Position numbers and translations under genes: made by a program. Positions 58,521 to 64,000 of a stretch of DNA of 64,000 nucleotides are shown here, in pieces; the first letter of the stretch is position 1; each line of letters begins with the position of its first letter. This DNA comes from Elusimicrobiota bacterium. Lineage in GTDB: Bacteria; Elusimicrobiota; Elusimicrobia; UBA1565; UBA9628. The notes below the pieces were generated by a model. That model made no database searches and was not told the origin of the DNA. It saw nothing but the letters and a program-made list of their open reading frames with translations. The DNA is taken from contig JACRDQ010000038.1 of NCBI GenBank assembly GCA_016218545.1, positions 1-64,000 on the forward strand, given 5' to 3'.

Positions 58521-59477
58521 CTAGGTCTTGTTGGGACCCGCGCTGGCCAGGGTCTGGGCGGTCTCAGGAGCCTTGAACCTGAGCCCCGCGTAGCTCTTGA
58601 CGCGCTTGCGCCAGCCCGCGACCCAGCGCATCTCGTCGCGCTCCGGAGGAGAGTTGAGGACCCTCTGCCAGAGCACCCTCCTGGCGGACCTGGAGAACTC
58701 GCGCAGGGCGGTCCTGCCCTCAGGGTAGCCTCTCATGTCGTCGAGGACCTGGAGCAGTCCCCAGCCAGTGTTGTTGTAGCGCTCCTGCGGGTAGAGCCCC
58801 TCGCCCTTGAAATTGACGTAGTCGATGAGGGCGTAGAGCCCCTCGGGCTGGCTGGCCAGGGCCATGAACCTGGCGCGCACCAGGGCGCGGCGTTGCGGGG
58901 GCGCGCTGCGCAGGAGTCTCGGAAGGGCCGCTTCGAGGCGGTTCGCCATGAAACGGGCCTGGAGGTCCACGGTGTCGTGCAGGAGGGTGCGCAACTCCTT
59001 CATCCTGGGGCCGGCGAGGTCGCGGCGGAAGGACTCCCGATCCGGCCACGGGCAGGTCGGGTTGTTCCTCAACCAGTCCGGGAGTGCTACCCCGCGCCTC
59101 TCGAAGTAGGCCAGGAGCCTGGTGAAGCTCTCGCCGAACGGCCGGTCTGCGCCCGCTGGATACCAGATGAAGTGGCCGATGCCCAGGGAGGCGAAGCCCT
59201 CGCCCCGGCCCCAGAAGGTCAGGCCTTCGACCGTGCCGCCGCTCTCGTTCTCCCAGACGCGGCGGGAGATGGCCTTGGCCGCCTCGTCGCTGATCCAGGA
59301 CGAGCCCGGAAGGCGCACCGGCCGGTCGAGCCGGACTTGGTCTGCGTGCAGCATGAAGGAGAGGTCCTCGGCCGAGGAGAGCAGGTCGAGGGAGAGCGGC
59401 ACTCCCTGGCCGGACGCCGAGCAGGCCAGCACACAGGTCCCCAGGGCCACCACGAGACGCACGCGGGTCCTCAGCAA
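58521..59477 (-). CDS. Exported lysozyme-like protein, probable lipoprotein
   Basis: A 318-residue protein read from TTG 59477, which gives a signal peptide with lipobox (VLAC near residue 17). The conserved block W-E-N-E-S-G-G-T, GLTFWGRGEGFASLGIGHFIWYP, then PWPDRESF marks a family of secreted proteins of unknown role; the Glu-rich GxGHF pattern recalls lysozyme-like folds, so peptidoglycan cleavage is possible. Residues 220-300 hold a NNTGWGLLQVLDDM stretch. The open frame extends to 59519, but that passes through the terminator-like hairpin. Confidence 0.7.
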   Translation of the reverse strand: MLRTRVRLVVALGTCVLACSASGQGVPLSLDLLSSAEDLSFMLHADQVRLDRPVRLPGSSWISDEAAKAISRRVWENESGGTVEGLTFWGRGEGFASLGIGHFIWYPAGADRPFGESFTRLLAYFERRGVALPDWLRNNPTCPWPDRESFRRDLAGPRMKELRTLLHDTVDLQARFMANRLEAALPRLLRSAPPQRRALVRARFMALASQPEGLYALIDYVNFKGEGLYPQERYNNTGWGLLQVLDDMRGYPEGRTALREFSRSARRVLWQRVLNSPPERDEMRWVAGWRKRVKSYAGLRFKAPETAQTLASAGPNKT

Positions 59478-59496
59478 GGCTTCCCCCTTGCCGCAA

Positions 59497-59530
59497 ATAA
59501 AAAGAATCGCCGAGCCCAAGGGCTCGGCGA
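59497..59530 (-). terminator. Rho-independent terminator or attenuator
   Basis: A perfect 11-bp stem TCGCCGAGCCC / GGGCTCGGCGA (59507-59530) with a 2-nt loop, followed on the minus strand by TTCTTTTTATTT. It sits only about 20 nt downstream of the expected start of transcription from the promoter at 59559-59587 and 20 bp before the lipoprotein gene. Confidence 0.8.
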
Positions 59531-59558
59531 CCCCGTGCCGCGGCGTCGCGGCGGCTAA

Positions 59559-59587
59559 TTTATACCCCTAATACGAGGATTTGTCAA
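59559..59587 (-). promoter_or_regulatory. Near-consensus sigma70 promoter
   Basis: TTGACA (59587-59582), 17-bp spacer, TATAAA (59564-59559) on the minus strand. It is the best promoter match in the window. Transcription would start near 59552. The palindrome at 59590-59655 abuts its upstream side. Confidence 0.85.
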
Positions 59588-59589
59588 GG

Positions 59590-59655
59590 GGTGCCTGGCA
59601 TTGTATTGATTGTATTTTTCAATTGAAAAATACAATCAATACAATGCCAGGCACC
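59590..59655. repeat. 66-bp perfect palindrome
   Basis: Two 33-bp arms with no spacer: GGTGCCTGGCATTGTATTG ... CAATT and its complement. The ends resemble those of the elements at 10428 and 34831 (GGKGYCWGRC). It lies between the stop of the S41 gene (59658) and the strong promoter. AT-rich core in a GC-rich genome. Confidence 0.92.
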
Positions 59656-59657
59656 GT

Positions 59658-61877
59658 TCAATAGAGCTCGTCCTCGGCCTTGTCGAGGAGCCTTGCCTCG
59701 GCCTTGGCTTTGAGGGCCGCGAGGATGGCCTTCTTGTAGCCCTCGAAGCCGTTGCGCAGGTCGTCGGCGGTCAGCTCGTAGGGCACGTCCGGGGTGACCC
59801 CGAGGTTCTCGATGGGGTCGCCGTTGGCGCGCTCCGCGATGGTCCAGGTGTAGGAGAACCCTGCGATGCCGAGCTGGTTGGGGAACTCGACGCTGCGCAC
59901 CCCGCCGCCCGCGCCCGCGGTCTTGACCCCGAGGATCGTGGCCCGGCCGTTGTCCTGCATGATGGCCGGCAGGAAGTCGCCGGCCGAGAAGTCGAGCTCG
60001 TTGACGAGGACCACGATGGGCTTGGTGTAGCTCACCTGGGCGTTCGGCTCGATCTTGGTCAGGCCGAAGAGGTGCGTGGGGCTGGTCAGGCGGCGGCCGG
60101 CCTTGAGCTCGGAGAGGACGAAGCGGGCGTACTCGAGGATCGGCTCTGCCCCTCCGCGGCTGAGCATCATCATCATGCCCATGGACTCCATGTCCGAAAG
60201 CTCGTCCTCGATCTCCTTGGCGGTCTCGTCCTCGGATGCGGCCTGGTCGAGGATCTGGCTGGCCATGAAGGCGTCGCTCTCGTTGATGAGCACCCGGTGC
60301 TTGGGCACGCTCATGGGCTTGTCCGTCATCATGGAGAGCAGGGCGTGCATGTAGAACATGTTTCCGCCCGGGTTGTTGATCTGGTCGAGCACGAGCCCGT
60401 CCGTCACCTTCTGGAACTGGCTGAGGATCTGGGCCACGATCTGCATGTGCGTCTCCTCGCCCATGTAGTCGGGGATGCGCAGGTAGCCGATCCTGCGGCC
60501 GGCCTCGTCCTCGTAGACCGCGGCGTAGACCGGGGACATCTCCGGGATCTCCCAGAGGACCTTGCCCAGCTCCGGCACGTAGCTCCTGCGGCTGCCGATG
60601 CGGAAGCGGTTCTCCGCGTCCTTGCCCGCGAGCTCCTTGAAGAGCTTGGCGTGCGGGTGGGCGAACATGCCCGTCAGCCGGTCGAGCAGGCCGCGCAGGC
60701 CCGTGCGCCGGGCCTTGGCCGGCGGGAGGTCGATGCTGAAGTCGTCGAGGACCACGGCCTCGGGCCTGAGGCCGTCGCGCACCGGCACGTCCTGGGGCAC
60801 GACCTCGGGCTTGTAGTTCCACTGGAGGGAGGCGTCGTGGACCGTGCCGTCCGCGGAGCGCACCTTGAGGCTGACCGCGCCCTGGGGCACGGCCATGCCG
60901 GCCTGGCCCACCCGGGTGGTCAGCCGCATCTGGGCCATGCGCTCGTCGGTCTTGGGCGAGTTGGCGGCGGAAGGCATGAGCGCCTTGACCGCATCCGCCA
61001 CGGCCTCGCCGCCGAACTCCACGACCTCGTCTCCGACCTGGTAGGGGAAGTCCGCCTCGGAGAGCTTGCTCCGGTCGATGCGGGCGATGTAGTACTTCCC
61101 GCCCGCGCCGAGGATGGTCATGGGCAGGCTGGCCTTCTCCGTGGAAAAGAACTGGATGCCGGCGTGGTAGTCGCGCAGGGAGGCCACGAAGTCCGCGAGC
61201 ATGGTGTGGAACTCGCGGTCCTTGATGTCGGGCTCGGCGAGGACCGCGCCCCGGATCTTGAGATAGCCCTGGCGGAAATCCGTGCCGAAGCGGGTCTTCT
61301 TCCAGCCCAAGGGGGCGTAGTGCTCGAGGTAGACGGAGACGACCTGGTCGAGGGCCTGGAGCATCTTGCTCTGGGTCGGGTTGGCCGCCGGCGCGGCCGA
61401 GCCCCGGTCGGAGGCCGGAGACACCACCGTGTCGTCGCCCGTGAGCTTGCGGAAGACCTCGGAGCCCAGCGCCGAGGCGTCGCCTTCGGAGGCCTTTTCC
61501 ACCGGGCCCGCGTCCTGGAGGGTCTGCCGGACGCCCGTGTCGAGCGCGGAGGCCTTGAACGAGAGGGCGCCCATGCCCTGCGACGGCGCCGCGGCCGGGG
61601 CCGCGGGCGCAACGGCCGCGCCGGGGACCTGGACCGGCAGTGCTGCGCCGGGAACCGCGGCGTCGAGCGTCACGCCTGGAGCGGCCGGAGAGATGACGGA
61701 GGGAGCCAGGCTGAGGGAGAGGCCCGGGACCCCGGAAAGGGAAGGGGTGACGCTGACCCGCGTCCAAGGGGTGACGACCGCAGACGGCGCCCCGGAGCGG
61801 CTGGTGACGACCGGGGTCACGACGCGCTGGGCGGAGGCCGGGACAGCGGCGGCGATGGCGAGCAGCAGGATGTTCAT
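59658..61877 (-). CDS. Exported S41-family peptidase with a Val/Pro/Ala-rich leader
   Basis: A 739-residue protein. Signal peptide residues 1-17 (AVPASAQ), then a Val/Pro/Ala-rich stretch to about 85 that resembles the leader of the MutS-type protein at 43219. Residues about 120-230 resemble a tail-specific-protease N-domain, 240-330 a PDZ-like domain (GDEVVEFGGEAV), and about 400-710 the S41 core, with the nucleophile S631 in NELDFSAGDF and GVKTAGAGG. ELTADDLRNGFEGYKKA ends the family domain. Start ATG 61877 with GGAG upstream; a TATGAT box at 61914-61919. Confidence 0.85.
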   Translation of the reverse strand: MNILLLAIAAAVPASAQRVVTPVVTSRSGAPSAVVTPWTRVSVTPSLSGVPGLSLSLAPSVISPAAPGVTLDAAVPGAALPVQVPGAAVAPAAPAAAPSQGMGALSFKASALDTGVRQTLQDAGPVEKASEGDASALGSEVFRKLTGDDTVVSPASDRGSAAPAANPTQSKMLQALDQVVSVYLEHYAPLGWKKTRFGTDFRQGYLKIRGAVLAEPDIKDREFHTMLADFVASLRDYHAGIQFFSTEKASLPMTILGAGGKYYIARIDRSKLSEADFPYQVGDEVVEFGGEAVADAVKALMPSAANSPKTDERMAQMRLTTRVGQAGMAVPQGAVSLKVRSADGTVHDASLQWNYKPEVVPQDVPVRDGLRPEAVVLDDFSIDLPPAKARRTGLRGLLDRLTGMFAHPHAKLFKELAGKDAENRFRIGSRRSYVPELGKVLWEIPEMSPVYAAVYEDEAGRRIGYLRIPDYMGEETHMQIVAQILSQFQKVTDGLVLDQINNPGGNMFYMHALLSMMTDKPMSVPKHRVLINESDAFMASQILDQAASEDETAKEIEDELSDMESMGMMMMLSRGGAEPILEYARFVLSELKAGRRLTSPTHLFGLTKIEPNAQVSYTKPIVVLVNELDFSAGDFLPAIMQDNGRATILGVKTAGAGGGVRSVEFPNQLGIAGFSYTWTIAERANGDPIENLGVTPDVPYELTADDLRNGFEGYKKAILAALKAKAEARLLDKAEDELY

Positions 61878-62045
61878 GGGGGATCTCCGAAGAGGGGATG
61901 TCTTCACGCGCATATCATAGGAAAGCGCTCTCGCATGGGGATGGGCCCAAAGGGCGACTGAGGGGAGGCAATGTTCCCATGCCTTGTGGGTCCGATCGGC
62001 CCAGGCCGGACCCAGGGCGAGGGCCTGATTCGGGGGCGGCGCTCT

Positions 62046-62054
62046 TGCTACGAT
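62046..62054 (+). promoter_or_regulatory. Extended -10 box of trmO
   Basis: TTGC-TACGAT, with TACGAT at 62049-62054, ends 6 bp before the ATG at 62061. Transcription would begin at or next to the start codon. Confidence 0.5.
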
Positions 62055-62060
62055 ATCCCC

Positions 62061-62816
62061 ATGAGGCTCGTCCGGATCGGGACCGTGCGCAACGCCATCA
62101 AGACCCGCCGCGATGTGGGCATGGTCGGCGGCCCCTCCGTGGTGGAGGTCCTCCCCAAGTACGTCGCGGCCGTCGGGGGCCTCAGGCCCGGCGCGCACGT
62201 CTGGGTCCTGTGCTGGCTGCACCGGACCGACCGGAGCGTGCTCCGGGTCGTGCCGCGGAAGATATCCTCCGCCCTGGCGGAGCGGGGGGTCTTCGCCACT
62301 CGCTCCCCGGACCGGCCGAACCCGGTGTCTCTTACTTGCGCCAGGCTCCTGTCGACGGCCGGCAGGCGCCTGTCCTTCGACCAGCTCGACGTGATCGACG
62401 GGACCCCGGTCCTTGACCTCAAGCTCTATTCTCCCGGAGTCGACTGCGTGCCCAACGCGCTCCGGCCGGACTACGCCAGGAAGTACGCCCTGATGCCGGA
62501 CGCCTCCTTGAAGGTCATGCTGGGGACCGTGGCCCGCCGCCGCTGCGGCCGGGCCTCGAGGGGGGCCCGCGCCGCAGCCGAGCTGGCGCTCCGCTATATC
62601 CGCGCTTCGGGACTGGCCCCGGACGGCAGGAGCGCCCGCCTGGCCACGAACCTGCGGCCGGACGGGGTCGAGGCCCTCCACGGGCTCTTCAGCGTCCCGG
62701 CTTCGGAGGGAATCCGCAGGGTCTGCGACAGGGCTCGGCCGTGGCTCAAGGTCACGGTGGGGAAGAAGTCCTGGACCGTCTCCCTTGTCAGCGCGCCTCG
62801 GCCGTTGAGCCCTTGA
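62061..62816 (+). CDS. trmO: tRNA (N6-threonylcarbamoyladenosine37-N6)-methyltransferase, TrmO-like
   Basis: A 251-residue protein. Residues 1-140 match TrmO/TsaA-type SAM methyltransferases, which methylate t6A37 in tRNA-Thr: I-G-T-V-R-N, then the hallmark FATRSPDRPNPVSLT near 80 and LDVIDGTPVLDLKLY. Residues 145-251 are an extra helical domain beyond the short TrmO core, partly Ala/Arg-rich. The frame is open to 61971 but the start is set by the -10 box. Confidence 0.88.
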   Translation: MRLVRIGTVRNAIKTRRDVGMVGGPSVVEVLPKYVAAVGGLRPGAHVWVLCWLHRTDRSVLRVVPRKISSALAERGVFATRSPDRPNPVSLTCARLLSTAGRRLSFDQLDVIDGTPVLDLKLYSPGVDCVPNALRPDYARKYALMPDASLKVMLGTVARRRCGRASRGARAAAELALRYIRASGLAPDGRSARLATNLRPDGVEALHGLFSVPASEGIRRVCDRARPWLKVTVGKKSWTVSLVSAPRPLSP

Positions 62817-64000
62817 CCTGCTTCCAGGGCTCCTTGCGGCCGCCGAGGTGCTTGGAGAGGAACTCGTCGACGCGGCCGTAGAAGTCGAGCCGGTTCTCGG
62901 GCCTCGCAAAGCCGTGCCCCTCGTCCGTGTAGACGATGTAGTCCACCGCGAGCTTGCGCTCCCTCATGGCCTGGACCATCTGGTCGGACTCGCGGATCTT
63001 GACGCGCGGGTCGTTCTGGCCCTGGGCGATGATGAGGGGGGCCGAGATCTTCTGCGCGTGGAACATGGGCGAGATCCTGCGGTTGAGGTCCGGGTCCTTC
63101 TCCACGTCGCCCACCCTCAGGACGAACTCCGACTTCATGGGCGCCCAGTAGGGCGGGATGGACTCGAAGAGGGTCTTGACGTTGGAGGGGCCCACGATAT
63201 CCACCCCGCAGCGATAGAGCTCGGGCGTGAAGACCAGACCCGCGAGCGTCGCGTAGCCGCCGTAGGAGCCGCCGTAGATGCAGACCTTCTTGGAGTCCGC
63301 GAAGCCCCGCTCCACGGCCCACTTCACCGCGTCCGTGAGGTCGTGCTGCATGGCGCCCACGCCCCACTCCTTGTTGCCCGCGTTGAGGAAGGACTTGCCG
63401 AAGCCGGTCGAGCCCCGGAAGTTCACCTTCAGGACCGCGTAGCCCCGGTTGGCGAACCACTGGACCTCGGGGTTGTAGCCCCAGGTGTCCCGGCCCCAGG
63501 GCCCGCCGTGGACGTCGAGCACGAGGGGCATGGGGACCGGGCGCTCGAGCGACGAGCCCGCCGGCAGGGTGAGGTAGCCGCCGACGGCGCGGCCGTCGCG
63601 GGCCTTGAAGGAGACGGGATGGATCGTCGCCAGGCGGTACTTCTCCAGCTCGGGCTGGTTGACGAAGAGAAGCTCGCCCTTGCGGGGGCCGCGGCGGTAC
63701 AGGTACCAGGCGACCGGGCCGTCGTCACGGGTGAAGGAGACGACCCAGGTCTTGTCCGCCCGGTCGCGGCTGGCCACGTAGAAATCCCCGGGGCAGAGCT
63801 TGGCGATCGCGGAGAGGTCCTCTTTGACCTCGGGGACCAGGGCCCGCCAGCTCACCCGGTCGCGGTTGAAGGCCGCGGCCTCGACCGCGTAGGAGTCGGG
63901 GTTCACGAGCGCGGTCCAGACGTCGGATTCCTCGTCCTTGGCGAGCTCCTGGGTCTCCTTGCCGTCTTCGGCGCTCAGCCGGACCAGCCGCGTGGTGTCC
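62788..64000 (-). CDS. Prolyl-oligopeptidase-family (S9) peptidase, 3' part
   Basis: The N-terminus lies beyond the window; about 404 residues are visible. The end of a beta-propeller leads into an alpha/beta-hydrolase domain: D-V-H-G-G-P-W, N-F-R-G-S-T-G-F-G, nucleophile GGSYGG, then Q-N-D-P-R-V (Asp) and EGHGF (His), the catalytic triad. S9 enzymes cleave short peptides. The last 29 bp overlap trmO tail to tail. Confidence 0.93.
   Translation of the reverse strand, partial: DTTRLVRLSAEDGKETQELAKDEESDVWTALVNPDSYAVEAAAFNRDRVSWRALVPEVKEDLSAIAKLCPGDFYVASRDRADKTWVVSFTRDDGPVAWYLYRRGPRKGELLFVNQPELEKYRLATIHPVSFKARDGRAVGGYLTLPAGSSLERPVPMPLVLDVHGGPWGRDTWGYNPEVQWFANRGYAVLKVNFRGSTGFGKSFLNAGNKEWGVGAMQHDLTDAVKWAVERGFADSKKVCIYGGSYGGYATLAGLVFTPELYRCGVDIVGPSNVKTLFESIPPYWAPMKSEFVLRVGDVEKDPDLNRRISPMFHAQKISAPLIIAQGQNDPRVKIRESDQMVQAMRERKLAVDYIVYTDEGHGFARPENRLDFYGRVDEFLSKHLGGRKEPWKQVKGSTAEAR

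Noticed and set aside
59478-59519. TTG at 59519 as start of the lysozyme-like gene
   Set aside because: It would make the terminator hairpin part of the coding region and spoil the signal peptide.
59610-61961. 783-codon frame antisense to the S41 peptidase
   Set aside because: It runs through the palindrome and has the typical shadow composition (A, G, R, H, V, L). The S41 motifs on the minus strand are clear.
1-64000. tRNA, rRNA and CRISPR arrays
   Set aside because: No cloverleaf, conserved rRNA segment or regularly spaced repeat was found by eye. Gaps between genes are mostly too short.

Overview
The window is about 64 kb of bacterial DNA with very high GC and almost pure G/C third codon positions. 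Genes are packed tightly, with many ATGA or GTGA stop/start overlaps. No rRNA, tRNA or CRISPR array was seen. The gene content suggests an anaerobic or facultative free-living bacterium from an under-sampled phylum: tungstate uptake, a tungsten aldehyde oxidoreductase, a molybdenum hydroxylase, a proton-pumping hydrogenase-related membrane complex, twin PilT ATPases, caspases, and exported enzymes with Ala/Pro/Val-rich leaders. Elusimicrobiota is my best guess, but this is an impression, not a proof.

Layout. 1-310: start of an IS110-type transposase and its non-coding end. 341-3998: a secreted protein and two GT-C-like membrane proteins. 4055-7853: pilT, a pilU-like gene, a zinc-ribbon/receiver-like protein and a cyclic-nucleotide-binding protein behind a clear sigma70 promoter. 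8713-13294: a U32 peptidase carrying an in-frame palindromic element, then a PPDK-like protein without the PEP barrel. 13435-22907: a SecD-P1/caspase fusion, PhzF, a membrane protein, DAHP synthase, a membrane metalloprotease fused to a circularly permuted enolase, and a lipoprotein caspase. 22987-34807: tupABC, an AAA/DUF4143 ATPase (likely foreign), moeA-moaA-moaC-MOSC/mogA, a secreted Cys/His protein, and xdhC, a ferritin-like gene, aor and moaD. 35622-43107: arsR plus six subunits of a hydrogenase-like (Ehr-type) complex that lacks the NiFe ligands.

43219-64000: an exported MutS-type ATPase, phosphoglucomutase, an IS5 relic, xthA, small secreted and hypothetical genes, GNAT, an AmpG-like MFS carrier, a cyclase with a three-subunit molybdenum hydroxylase, an ankyrin protein, HAD, mutY, a DUF4404-like gene, a lysozyme-like lipoprotein, an exported S41 protease, trmO and the 3' part of an S9 peptidase.

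The metal theme links several blocks. TupABC supplies tungstate, MoeA/MoaA/MoaC/MOSC-MogA/MoaD build pyranopterin cofactor, and Aor and the xanthine-dehydrogenase-type enzyme (with XdhC) would use it. The best candidates for new biology are the protease/circularly permuted enolase (18975-21461), the SecD-P1/caspase (13435-15018), the in-frame palindrome in the U32 gene and its two relatives, the PPDK-like protein, the exported MutS, and many promoters whose -10 box sits only 5-9 bp before the start codon.
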